Of a DNA stretch of 25,802 bases, positions 1-6,637 are shown one piece after another. How positions within the stretch are numbered: the stretch's first letter is position 1; the number at the start of each line of letters is the position of its first letter. Source of the stretch: Treponema sp. UBA7570 (GTDB lineage Bacteria; Spirochaetota; Spirochaetia; Treponematales; Treponemataceae); contig DLLE01000034.1 in NCBI GenBank assembly GCA_002477955.1, forward strand, positions 1 through 25,802, in the 5' to 3' direction. The notes beneath the pieces were generated by a model. The model saw nothing but the letters and a program-made list of their open reading frames with translations, was not told where the DNA came from and ran no database searches. The translations under genes and the position numbers were made by a program.

Positions 1-77
1 GTTATGCAGCGCACATCGAGCTTCTGCTGCATGAACATATTAACGGTCTCCTGAATTTCAACAGGTGTAAAAAGCAT
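1..77 (-). CDS. PFL family protein (DUF711/UPF0210), N-terminus only
   Basis: Only the first 25 codons are in the window; the gene continues past the left edge. The reverse strand reads MLFTPVEIQETVNMFMQQKL followed by DVRCIT. From memory of the family, UPF0210/PFL proteins begin the same way, with an E-I-x-E-T-[IV]-x-M stretch, then a KLD-[IV]-R-x-[IT]-T stretch leading into a G-I-S-L segment. Full-length members are about 450 residues, and their biochemical role is not well established. The start is well supported by a GGAGG Shine-Dalgarno a few bases upstream of the ATG. Repeat copy A lies immediately upstream, so any promoter must be inside or beyond it. The call rests on a short fragment. 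Confidence 0.6.
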   Translation of the reverse strand, partial: MLFTPVEIQETVNMFMQQKLDVRCI

Positions 78-99
78 ATTTCCTCCAAAATAGGGCGTT

Positions 100-218
100 T
101 CGCCGCTTCGCGCCGCCGGGCTATCCGCGGTTCCGCTTTCGCTCCATTCAAAAATGATGAGATGCAAGCAAGCCGAACGCTATTTTTGAACGGCTCCGCC
201 GCCGCTCCTATCCCTAAC
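100..218 (+). repeat. Dispersed intergenic repeat, copy A
   Basis: This GC-richer block lies between two divergent genes. It shares an exact 26-nt match (128-153) with the reverse complement of copy D (18197-18222). Its right end, ending near ATCCCTAA, aligns with the ATCCGGGCTAA tail of the other copies. It contains a 9-bp inverted repeat, TTCAAAAAT at 147-155 and ATTTTTGAA at 182-190, in the same place as the ATTCAAAA/TTTTGAA arms of copy D. No reading frame in it looks coding. Confidence 0.6.
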
Positions 219-277
219 GCAAGGTCAATTCTATCTTAAAATGCATTGTTGTTCAAATAAATGTCGTTTTTTCACAC

Positions 278-307
278 TTGACTGTAATGCCTTCAAAAGT
301 ATATTAT
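278..307 (+). promoter_or_regulatory. Sigma-70-type promoter of the 56-aa membrane protein
   Basis: A TTGACT -35 (278-283) and a TATTAT -10 (302-307) are separated by 18 nt. Transcription would start near 314, leaving a short leader with an AGGAG ribosome site at 330-334. Confidence 0.6.
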
Positions 308-340
308 TATTCATACCCTTGGAAACTATAGGAGCTTTTT

Positions 341-511
341 ATGGCAGCAAACAATAAAGAAGAAAAAAAACTTAATCCGTTTGTAGAAGGCGTTCTTGGA
401 GTTGCTTCTCTTGCATTGATTACAGTTGTAGGATTTTTTGTATTCTTCGCATTTGACATTCTTCTCTTGGATTTTGACCCAATCGGAAAACTCGTACAGT
501 TGATTTTCTAA
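341..511 (+). CDS. Small membrane protein, 56 aa, unknown function
   Basis: ATG at 341 follows AGGAG by 6 nt, and the frame closes with TAA at 509-511. The protein starts with a charged segment (MAANNKEEKK) followed by one or two closely spaced hydrophobic stretches covering about residues 16-43 (GVLGVASLALITVVGFFVFF and onward). It ends in an amphipathic tail that includes DFDPIGK. The N-terminus is probably cytoplasmic. The gene is a complete single-gene unit, with a near-consensus promoter upstream and an intrinsic terminator 40 nt downstream. That makes it a convincing gene despite its size. I recognise no family. Possible roles include an accessory subunit of a membrane complex or a small stress peptide, but nothing here decides this. 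Confidence 0.75.
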   Translation: MAANNKEEKKLNPFVEGVLGVASLALITVVGFFVFFAFDILLLDFDPIGKLVQLIF

Positions 512-553
512 TTTTTACTAAAAATCCGTAAGGAACTGAAAATTTGGCAAAAG

Positions 554-583
554 ACCGGCTCATTTTTTGAACCGGTTTTTTTT
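554..583 (+). terminator. Intrinsic terminator after the 56-aa gene
   Basis: A 9-bp stem with one mismatch (554-562 with 568-576, ACCGG...CCGGT core) encloses a 5-nt T loop and runs into eight or nine T residues. Confidence 0.75.
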
Positions 584-619
584 ATTTTACAGAAAATTCA
601 CTTCAAAAAAATTACAATA

Positions 620-1348
620 TTATTTTTCAATAACGACAAGGTTTCGTTCGCGTTCTTCGCCTTCTTTTGTGTTTTCGGTCAAAAAAGGAACAGTCAGTTT
701 TTCAATTACGTATTTTGGTGAAGATGATTCCAAAGCTTCCATTTCTTCTTTTATTTTTTCGGCTTTTGCCTTGTAAGCCGCAAGTTTTCCGTTATCTTTT
801 AAAATTCTTCGCAAAATTTTGAGCATTTTTTTGTCCAGCGGTCTAAAAGCCCTAAAAACACAAAGATCGAAGCGTTTTTGAGCAAGTCTTTCTGCCTGAT
901 TTTCTTCGATCGTAACATTTTCAAGATTCAGTTTTTGTGCACAGGTCAAAAGAAAATTGCATCGTTTTGACATTCTTTCTACAAGCGTAAAATTTAATGA
1001 CGGAAAAGCGGTTGCCAGCGGAATTCCTGGAAGTCCTGCTCCAGAACCAATGTCCGCGAGCATAAGGTTATTGCAACCGAAAGAAAGTTCTGTTCCGGAT
1101 TTTTCGACAAGACCGGCGCATAGGGCGGCGACTTTTTCTGCGCCGCTTAAACTGTCCAAAACATGGCGGATTGCAGTTTCGTCATAGTCTTCTGTATTTA
1201 TAAGGTCGAATTTTTCGTTAAACTCCAGAAGCGTTTTTATGTAAATGTCCATTTTTTCTTCAAGTTCCGGCAGCGGAAGCGTTTTTATTCCGCAAAAATC
1301 GCCTTTTTCAAAACCAAGCTGGACAAGTCCTTCGTGAAGATAATTCAT
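620..1348 (-). CDS. rsmG: 16S rRNA (guanine(527)-N7)-methyltransferase RsmG
   Basis: The 242-residue protein is a class I SAM methyltransferase of the RsmG/GidB family. The family makes m7G527 in the 530 loop of 16S rRNA, and its loss gives low-level streptomycin resistance in many bacteria. The family block RHVLDSL is at residues 61-67. The SAM-binding motif LADIGSGAGLPGIPLA lies at about 97-112, followed by LVERMSKRCNFL, which holds the acidic residue that contacts ribose. FRAFRPLDK and LAAYKAK are the expected catalytic-face segments. The start is supported by AGAGG on the minus strand, 7 nt before the ATG. It is about 30 residues longer than the E. coli enzyme, mostly from an insertion near residues 75-92. 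It sits downstream of the exported-protein gene, separated by a likely terminator. Confidence 0.93.
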   Translation of the reverse strand: MNYLHEGLVQLGFEKGDFCGIKTLPLPELEEKMDIYIKTLLEFNEKFDLINTEDYDETAIRHVLDSLSGAEKVAALCAGLVEKSGTELSFGCNNLMLADIGSGAGLPGIPLATAFPSLNFTLVERMSKRCNFLLTCAQKLNLENVTIEENQAERLAQKRFDLCVFRAFRPLDKKMLKILRRILKDNGKLAAYKAKAEKIKEEMEALESSSPKYVIEKLTVPFLTENTKEGEERERNLVVIEK

Positions 1349-1384
1349 AAAATGCCTCTTTTTGAATAAAAATTTTATTTTATA

Positions 1385-1424
1385 AAAAAAATAAAAATTG
1401 AAACCGAAATTCCAGATTCAGTTT
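1385..1424 (-). terminator. Probable terminator after the 346-aa exported protein gene
   Basis: On the minus strand the stop codon is followed directly by an 8-bp stem (1417-1424 with 1401-1408, including two G-U pairs) and a T-rich tract. Confidence 0.5.
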
Positions 1425-2465
1425 TTACAGGCTCAAAAGCAAATCCAGATTTGTTCCGTCTTTTTCCGCTTTTAATGTTACAAGATTTCCTGTCTTGTAG
1501 GCGTAAAGTTCACCAAGCTGGCATATTTTATACAGATACGACGAATTGTTTTTTTCTGTCTGAGAAAGCGCCGTCGTTGCGGTAAATTTGTTGCTTCCGT
1601 TGGTTGCTCCATCCGCCTTAAACAAAATATAAAAAGTTTCCGAAAGATTTTTTCCGTTTAACTGATATTTGCAGTCGCCGGTCAATAAAAAAGTTCCGTC
1701 AACTTGCGGCTCAGAGAAAAAAACAGTCTTGCAGGCAGGTTTTAGATTTTGACCGTTTACTAAAAATCTCAAAATCGACTGATTTTTTTGAGGAACTTTT
1801 AAAGCTTCGTTTTGAGAAAAAATTGCCGCATTTTGCGCAGAAGTTCCAATATTGCCATTTCCGATGGCTGCCTTTTTTAAGTTTTCAAGTTCCGAAAGAA
1901 TTTGCCGTAAATAAATCGAATTTTGTGCGTTCAAAGCCAAATTTTTTGAGGAATTCAGCGAATTTGACGGATTCGTCTGGTTTAGCGAAGAACCGAGAAA
2001 AGAAAGTCCAGAATTTTCGCTGGAAAGACCGGAAATTTCTCCCAAAATCCCAAGACTGCTCAAATTTGAGAGGTCGCCTGCTGTAAGATAATTTTTTAAT
2101 TCGGAAAGTTGAGCGTTTTTGCCAGAAAATGCCACCGCTGTAGAATTTTCTTCGGCTTCCAAATTTTTTGCGTCTGAATTTTCATTTTTTGAAGGAACTG
2201 CGTTTTTTGCGCTGGAAACTGCGTTTTTGCGTCCGGTATAAAATTCCTTATTTCCCGGAATATAAAAACCTTTTCCGATTGAAGGCGAAGAAATTGTCGG
2301 CATAGAAGTCGAAGGCATCTTCGGCTGAGCCGGAAGTTCCAGATTTTTTTGCGCAGAATTCTCCTGAGCAAAAATTGGATTTTCAACTTTTGCACTGAGA
2401 ATCAAAATAAATGCGGCAGACAAAAAAACAGTTTTTTTACAGATTTTCAAGGCTTTCTTCCACAT
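1425..2465 (-). CDS. Exported hypothetical protein, Ser/Asn-rich
   Basis: I do not recognise this protein. The frame opens at 2546, but I place the start at the internal ATG ending at 2465, giving 346 residues. From there the protein begins with a clear signal peptide: MWKKALKICKK, then the hydrophobic core VFLSAAFILILSA, then a likely cut after IFAQ. The upstream extension is charged and lies inside the preceding gene. The middle (about residues 30-200) is low-complexity, rich in S, N, A and K, with a short coiled-coil-like stretch (YLRQILSELENLKKA). The C-terminal 120 residues (ILRFLVNGQN to the end) look folded and contain two cysteines. The gene overlaps the 3' end of the zincin gene by 29 bp, so the two are probably co-transcribed and translationally coupled. 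A periplasmic or surface location is inferred. Confidence 0.7.
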   Translation of the reverse strand: MWKKALKICKKTVFLSAAFILILSAKVENPIFAQENSAQKNLELPAQPKMPSTSMPTISSPSIGKGFYIPGNKEFYTGRKNAVSSAKNAVPSKNENSDAKNLEAEENSTAVAFSGKNAQLSELKNYLTAGDLSNLSSLGILGEISGLSSENSGLSFLGSSLNQTNPSNSLNSSKNLALNAQNSIYLRQILSELENLKKAAIGNGNIGTSAQNAAIFSQNEALKVPQKNQSILRFLVNGQNLKPACKTVFFSEPQVDGTFLLTGDCKYQLNGKNLSETFYILFKADGATNGSNKFTATTALSQTEKNNSSYLYKICQLGELYAYKTGNLVTLKAEKDGTNLDLLLSL

Positions 2466-3237
2466 ATTGCAATCTCTGCTGGAGGGCAGTGATAGTTTTT
2501 TCCAGACGATTTTTTTCTTTTTCGAGTTTTTGTCTTGGATCGTCATTTTTGTGCTGTTTCATAAGCTGGGCAACAGTGTCGGCAGGCTTTCCTTCAAGAA
2601 TCTGCTGTTCAGCAGCCTGACGATCTTCCGATTTTTTTAATGACGCAACTTTTTTCATATTGTCAAAACCGATTGCCGGATTTACTTCCACCATTCCAAC
2701 TTTTGTAATTTCTTTTGCAGTTGTGCGCGGCAGACACAAAACGCGGTCAAGATAATCCTCGTAACGAATATTTAACTTTTCGCAGAGAGCATGAGCCTGG
2801 CTCAAAAGCCTTCCAAATTCCTGCATCAATTTTCCGTTTACTTCTATATAATCGCGACGAATTTTTTCAGTCAATTCCTTTAATTCAGGAGATTCTTCAA
2901 TCGAAATCTTATAAATTCCAAGACTTTCTGCTTTTTGAAGCAGGGCATGGAATTTAGCCCAAAAAGCCGCATTGTGAGCTTTTCCGCCGGCCATAATTTT
3001 TCCGCCGCTTTCGGCAAGTTTTTCTTCGTTTACAAGATGGTGAGTATATTCGTGAATCGCCGTATAAATAAGCTGATTGTCTTCCTTAAAATTTTTATTG
3101 TGCAGTAAAATTTCTCTTGTTTCCGGGTTGTAAAGTCCGTTTACCCTTGTTGATTCTTTTCCAGTCAAAATTACCTGAAAATCCAGTTCCGTTGGCTGAA
3201 TTTCCAAAAGTTTTTGTTTAATAGTTTCGTTATCCAT
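2437..3237 (-). CDS. Zincin-like metalloprotein (HExxH, SprT-like spacing)
   Basis: The 266-residue protein carries HEYTHH at residues 62-67, the HExxH signature of zinc metallopeptidases. About 22 residues later comes GGKAHNAAFW (His88), a good candidate third zinc ligand. This order, HExxH followed by H-x3-F-W, resembles SprT/WSS-type minimal proteases, but the rest does not match a family I can name. There is no signal peptide, so it should be cytoplasmic. The C-terminal 50 residues (KLEKEKNRLEKTITALQQRL) predict a coiled coil. The frame can be extended to a TTG at 3255, but that codon lies upstream of a perfect TATAAT box, so I use the ATG at 3237. That ATG has no Shine-Dalgarno. The peptidase role is inferred. 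Confidence 0.75.
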   Translation of the reverse strand: MDNETIKQKLLEIQPTELDFQVILTGKESTRVNGLYNPETREILLHNKNFKEDNQLIYTAIHEYTHHLVNEEKLAESGGKIMAGGKAHNAAFWAKFHALLQKAESLGIYKISIEESPELKELTEKIRRDYIEVNGKLMQEFGRLLSQAHALCEKLNIRYEDYLDRVLCLPRTTAKEITKVGMVEVNPAIGFDNMKKVASLKKSEDRQAAEQQILEGKPADTVAQLMKQHKNDDPRQKLEKEKNRLEKTITALQQRLQYVEESLENL

Positions 3238-3244
3238 AAGTCGA

Positions 3245-3273
3245 ATTATAGTCAAAAAAATTTAATTGGTCAT
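3245..3273 (-). promoter_or_regulatory. Promoter giving a predicted leaderless mRNA
   Basis: On the minus strand a TATAAT box (3245-3250) ends 7 nt before the ATG at 3237. An ATGACC -35-like hexamer (3268-3273) lies 17 nt upstream. A start point 6-8 nt after the box would fall at the ATG itself. Confidence 0.55.
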
Positions 3274-3283
3274 TAAAAAAATG

Positions 3284-3430
3284 CTCAAGGCTTTCAAAAA
3301 ACAATTTTTAAATTTTGAATTCCGGGCCATTTTTGCCTTGCAAAAACCGGGCTTTTCGCACTTCCGCGTCTTCGCGCTCCATTGTTTTGCCTTGCAAAAC
3401 AACGCCTTCGGCGGTGCTACAATCCCTTGT
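3284..3430 (+). repeat. Dispersed intergenic repeat, copy B, with mini-hairpins
   Basis: The block contains the family landmarks CCGGGCTTTTCGC, TTCGCGCTCCATTG and GCTACAATCCC in the order seen in copy C. It also holds three tiny hairpins: TTTTTGC-CTT-GCAAAAA (3330-3346), GTTTTGC-CTT-GCAAAAC (3384-3400) and CGCC-TTC-GGCG (3403-3413). It lies just past the 3' end of rsmE and may help end that transcript. Confidence 0.6.
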
Positions 3431-3443
3431 CCAAATTTTGTAT

Positions 3444-4184
3444 TTATTCCAAAAATCCCATCGAATTTAAAATAATGCTTGCCGCAACGGTCGCCGCTGT
3501 TTCGGTTCTTAAAATTCTGCAGCCCATCGAGCAGAGCGTAAAATTGTTTTTTTCCAGAAGGTCGCGCTCGTCGTCCGTCCAGCCTCGCTCGCTTCCAATT
3601 GCCGCAACAATTTTTGCCGAACCTTCTTTTTCCAAAAAACTGCGCAAACTTTCTTTTGGGCGGCGGTTGTCCAGGGCAATTAGCGAAGTTTCAAATTCTC
3701 TGTCGCTTTTTACAAGATTTATTGCTTCCGAAAGCGATTTTGCAACAACCAGTTCAGGAACATGAGTGCTTGCCGCCTGCGCCGTTCCGTCCAGAAGCAT
3801 TTTGTATGCAGAGCCGTCAGAAACAACGTTTGAGTCAAGATAAGATTTTTCGGTCAATTTAGTTCCAGTCAAAATAACTTTGCGGCATCCAAGACCTGCA
3901 ACATCGCGCAAAAGCCTTCTTAATTGAATTGGACGCGGAAAACCGATAATCAAACTGAGAGGATAAAGCGGTTTGCCGCGGGTTTTTGGCACAAAAGAAA
4001 AACTGATTTGTCCGTCGCCAGAAATTTCTGTAATTTGGGCAATTCCTGCCGCACCGCCAATAATTCCTGCATCAAAAGTGTCGCCAGTCGTTTTGTGCAA
4101 AACTTTTATAATATGCTGTGCCCGCTCATCGCTTTTATTTAACGGTTTTGAAATTTCTTCACTCGTAAAAAGACAAATATTCAT
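3444..4184 (-). CDS. rsmE: 16S rRNA (uracil(1498)-N3)-methyltransferase RsmE
   Basis: The 246-residue protein is a SPOUT-class methyltransferase. RsmE methylates N3 of U1498 in helix 44 of 16S rRNA. Family landmarks are clear: an N-terminal PUA-like domain with RAQHIIKVLHKTTGD (residues 21-35), then the substrate-binding GCRKVILT (99-106). The trefoil-knot SAM-binding loops follow as AIGSERGWTDDE (195-206) and ILRTETAATVAAS (224-236). Length is normal for the family. The ATG has an AGGAA ribosome site 5 nt upstream. It is transcribed from its own promoter in the spacer shared with the divergent lipoprotein gene. The downstream gene has a separate promoter, so they are probably not one operon. 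Confidence 0.93.
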   Translation of the reverse strand: MNICLFTSEEISKPLNKSDERAQHIIKVLHKTTGDTFDAGIIGGAAGIAQITEISGDGQISFSFVPKTRGKPLYPLSLIIGFPRPIQLRRLLRDVAGLGCRKVILTGTKLTEKSYLDSNVVSDGSAYKMLLDGTAQAASTHVPELVVAKSLSEAINLVKSDREFETSLIALDNRRPKESLRSFLEKEGSAKIVAAIGSERGWTDDERDLLEKNNFTLCSMGCRILRTETAATVAASIILNSMGFLE

Positions 4185-4198
4185 AAAAATTCCTGGTG

Positions 4199-4216
4199 TC
4201 TAAGAAATCTCTTAGA
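4199..4216. promoter_or_regulatory. Hairpin at the 5' end of the rsmE leader
   Basis: TCTAAGA-AATC-TCTTAGA forms a perfect 7-bp stem just after the predicted rsmE start point and 15 nt before its ATG. It could stabilise the mRNA 5' end or be an operator in the divergent spacer. Confidence 0.35.
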
Positions 4217-4224
4217 ATGACCTA

Positions 4225-4253
4225 ATTTTAGATTTTTTTTATAGATTTTACAA
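4225..4253 (-). promoter_or_regulatory. rsmE promoter
   Basis: The minus strand reads TTGTAA (4248-4253), 17 nt, TAAAAT (4225-4230). The predicted leader is about 35 nt. Confidence 0.55.
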
Positions 4254-4271
4254 CGAAAAGAAATTTATAAT
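4242..4271 (+). promoter_or_regulatory. Candidate promoter of the M30-type lipoprotein gene
   Basis: A perfect TATAAT (4266-4271) is preceded at 18 nt by a poor -35, TAGATT (4242-4247). It overlaps the rsmE promoter on the other strand, so the two could interfere. The -10 box is solid and the -35 is weak. Confidence 0.4.
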
Positions 4272-4322
4272 AAACCAAGCTGTTGTTTTGCTTAAAAATT
4301 ATCAAAAAATCGGAGCGGTCTA

Positions 4323-6002
4323 ATGATGTTGTATAAAAAGAATTTGTTCTTTGTAGTTTTTACAACGCTTTTTCTCGCTTCTTGCGATTTAGATTTAAGT
4401 TTAACTACTGAAGCAACTTCTTCGACAGTTTCTTCTGCAACGTCCTCAACTGTTTCCTGGGATGCCTCTCAGAGCGATATTTTTGAGCTTTCGGCAGATG
4501 TAAAAACCGTAAACATTTCAAACGCAGTTTCCGGAAAAACACTTTATTTTGTAAGAAGAAACACCGGTTCGCAAACTATCAGTTCAACAAATACAAGAAC
4601 TCTGACGGCTTCAAGCCAAAGGCTGGCCGTTTCCAGCACTTCTAGCGATTTTTTAGAATTAGATGAAGAAGTTCAAAATCTTCAAAAAGGTTTTGCCGGC
4701 TGCTTTATTCCTGAGCAAATTGATTTAAAAAATTACGCTTCTTCAGCCCGCTCGGTTTCTGTTTTGTCCGAAACTGCAATCAGCGGAAACGTAGGCGAAA
4801 CAAAAAGAATTTACGTGGACAATAATACCGATATTTCAACTTTCGTTCAAAAATCCGCAACTCTCCGCGCAGTTGGAACTTACTGCTATGTCTGGGTTGT
4901 TGATGATTTTTATTCTTCAACTGCCGGCGAAAACAAAGTTGATTCTGCAATTGCTCAAAAATATGCGGACGCCTTTGACAAGATGTATCCTATGATAACA
5001 AATGTTTTTGGAAAAGAATCTGATAATATTTATTATGATTCCAGATGGCGCAATATGGAAGATTACAGCAGCACTGGTACAAAAATAAACATTGTTGTTT
5101 ACGACATTGGAAACGATTATTCCCTTTCCAAGGAAGATAAATGCGGAATTGTCGGATATTTTTATGCAAAAGACTATATTTATAATTATTCAGAAAATGG
5201 CGTAACTTCAAATAACGGAAAATATTTTTATATAGATTCCGGATATTCAAATTCGAATTTTGACACTACTATTTCTACTTTGGCGCACGAATTTCAGCAC
5301 ATGGTAAATTATAACCAGAAAACTGTTTCGCACGATCTGACCAGCGGTCAATGGTACAATGAAATGCTCAGCATGCTCTGTGAAGATATGATGCAGAAAC
5401 ATTTGGGAATTGACGACGAAGATTCTCCTAAAGCAAGAACAACAGTTTTTAACGCATATTACTTCTATTCTGGAATTAGCGAATACAATTCAGATAAGCA
5501 AATTTGTTCGTATGCAACTGCATTTTCGTTTGGTTCGTTTATTGCCAGAAATTTTGGCGGAGCGGAACTTGTTCAAAAAATCAGTAAAAATTCTTATGTG
5601 GATAACGATTCAATAACAGATGCTGTAAATTCCTTAAATGGCACAAATTACACTTACGATGATTTATTTGAAAAATACTTGCTGGCGCTTTTGGGAAATT
5701 CAACTTATACGCACGATAAAGATGCAGAGTGCACGCTCAAATACAATTCAGGCGATTACAGCTTAAATCCTTATGAATATCCAATGACCGCTTACAATAT
5801 TTTCGATTCTGAATATTCTTTTTCTGTGAATGAAAAAGAATATTATGGACCTGCAATTTTTAACTATAATGCAAAAAGTGTTGATTTAAGACCGGAAAAT
5901 GGAATTTTAATTCACGGAATAGGAACTTTTTCCGGTTCGAATGTTTCCGTCAGTTTCTCGTCTGGAACAAGCGCGGAAAAAATATATTTGATAATTAAAT
6001 AA
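4323..6002 (+). CDS. Lipoprotein metallopeptidase, M30 (hyicolysin)-like
   Basis: The 559-residue protein begins with a lipoprotein signal peptide (YKKNLFFVVFTTLFLASC; lipidated Cys21), so it should be anchored at the cell envelope and probably exposed. The catalytic motif HEFQHMVNYNQ starts at His322, giving the HExxH zinc site (His322, Glu323, His326). It is followed by WYNEMLSMLCEDM, where the second acidic cluster may supply the third ligand. From family knowledge, HEFQH followed by N and then a W-x-N-E-x-L-[AS]-x-L-x-E-D block is typical of the M30 hyicolysin group. Residues 25-110 are Ser/Thr-rich and may be a linker or propeptide. The C-terminal 90 residues resemble a beta-sandwich. 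GGAG lies 7 nt before the first of two adjacent ATGs. It has its own promoter and a terminator after it. The host substrate is unknown. Confidence 0.82.
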   Translation: MMLYKKNLFFVVFTTLFLASCDLDLSLTTEATSSTVSSATSSTVSWDASQSDIFELSADVKTVNISNAVSGKTLYFVRRNTGSQTISSTNTRTLTASSQRLAVSSTSSDFLELDEEVQNLQKGFAGCFIPEQIDLKNYASSARSVSVLSETAISGNVGETKRIYVDNNTDISTFVQKSATLRAVGTYCYVWVVDDFYSSTAGENKVDSAIAQKYADAFDKMYPMITNVFGKESDNIYYDSRWRNMEDYSSTGTKINIVVYDIGNDYSLSKEDKCGIVGYFYAKDYIYNYSENGVTSNNGKYFYIDSGYSNSNFDTTISTLAHEFQHMVNYNQKTVSHDLTSGQWYNEMLSMLCEDMMQKHLGIDDEDSPKARTTVFNAYYFYSGISEYNSDKQICSYATAFSFGSFIARNFGGAELVQKISKNSYVDNDSITDAVNSLNGTNYTYDDLFEKYLLALLGNSTYTHDKDAECTLKYNSGDYSLNPYEYPMTAYNIFDSEYSFSVNEKEYYGPAIFNYNAKSVDLRPENGILIHGIGTFSGSNVSVSFSSGTSAEKIYLIIK

Positions 6003-6036
6003 AAAACGGTCGTTTCTCGCTTTGTTGCGAAACAAC

Positions 6037-6082
6037 TTAAAAAGTCAATCCTAAAACTGAAGTTTTAATCTTGACTTTTTAT
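6037..6082 (+). terminator. Terminator after the M30-type gene
   Basis: AAAAAGTCAA and TTGACTTTTT form a 10-bp outer stem. Across a 3x3 internal loop, TAAAAC and GTTTTA form an inner stem, and a T tract closes the structure. The ribosome site of the next gene (ATGGGAGAA) starts directly after it, so it could also act as a leader structure for that gene. Confidence 0.6.
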
Positions 6083-6096
6083 GGGAGAAAAACTGA

Positions 6097-6423
6097 ATGA
6101 AAAAAATATTTTGTTTTTTGGTCTTTGCATTATTTTTTTGCGGCGCGATTTTTTCTTTTTCAAAAAATGACGGAGCTACAGAAATTGAAGGTTTTATAAA
6201 ATGGTACGGGAATTCGCCGGTTGGTTTTCCGGGAATTGTATGCGATGACGGAAGAATTTTTTCGTTAAAAGTTGCCGACGGAGCAAACTTTGTTTTGGAG
6301 GATGTTACAAAGCTTCAGGGAAATAAAATTCATCTGGAAGGAAAAATTGACGAAAACCAAAAAAATGGATTTGAAGTTTTAAAAGACGGAGTTTTTATAA
6401 TTTCGGCCTTTGAAAAAATATAA
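6097..6423 (+). CDS. Small secreted protein, unknown function
   Basis: The 108-residue protein has a signal peptide (MKKIFCFLVFALFFCGAIFS) with probable cleavage before FSKND or nearby. The mature part of about 85 residues alternates hydrophobic and charged residues (IEGFIKWYGNSPVGFPGIVC, then GRIFSLKVADG, then KIHLEGKID). This suggests a small OB-fold or beta-barrel like those of periplasmic binding proteins. The CGAIF segment could be read as a weak lipobox, but the residues before the Cys (LFF) do not fit, so I favour simple secretion. GGGAG is 9 nt before the ATG. It follows the M30-type gene on the same strand, behind a terminator hairpin. I recognise no family. Confidence 0.7.
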   Translation: MKKIFCFLVFALFFCGAIFSFSKNDGATEIEGFIKWYGNSPVGFPGIVCDDGRIFSLKVADGANFVLEDVTKLQGNKIHLEGKIDENQKNGFEVLKDGVFIISAFEKI

Positions 6424-6456
6424 AAAGATTTTTAGATTGAGCGGAGTTTATTTAGC

Positions 6457-6621
6457 CCAAGCTTCGAGTTTTATGATTTAATGTCATTATCGGGCTTGAC
6501 CCGATAATCTATTGGCACTTTTTTTTGCAAGATTGCTAACCGAGTTTGCTATGCAAACATCGCGGTGTCAAGCACGGCAATGACACTTAAATTACTGTTC
6601 TTATCAAAACTCGATATTTGG
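6457..6621. mobile_element. MITE-like element with imperfect terminal inverted repeats
   Basis: The left end, CCAAGCTTCGAGTTTT (6457-6472), and the right end, the complement of CCAAATATCGAGTTTT (6606-6621), are inverted repeats differing at three adjacent positions. Just inside lies a second inverted pair, TTTAATGTCATT and AATGACACTTAAA. The interior has a strong ATTATCGGG-CTTGA-CCCGATAAT hairpin (6486-6508), a related GGTGTCAAGCACGGCAATGA stretch near the right end, and a mini-hairpin GTTTGC-TAT-GCAAAC (6544-6558). There is no ORF of note. The whole 165 bp could fold into one long imperfect hairpin. A non-autonomous element is inferred from structure only, because no flanking duplication is obvious. 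Confidence 0.5.
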
Positions 6622-6637
6622 ATTATTTCGGGTATTT

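Noticed and set aside
2096..2395. A 99-codon minus-strand frame
   Set aside because: It is a shadow in another frame of the exported Ser/Asn-rich protein, with a biased Arg/Leu composition and no start signal.
3238..3255. TTG start six codons upstream for the zincin-like gene
   Set aside because: The -10 box occupies this segment, so transcription should begin downstream of the TTG.
6097..6156. Lipobox in the 108-aa secreted protein
   Set aside because: The residues before the only early Cys (LFF) do not match even the relaxed spirochaete lipobox; simple secretion fits better.
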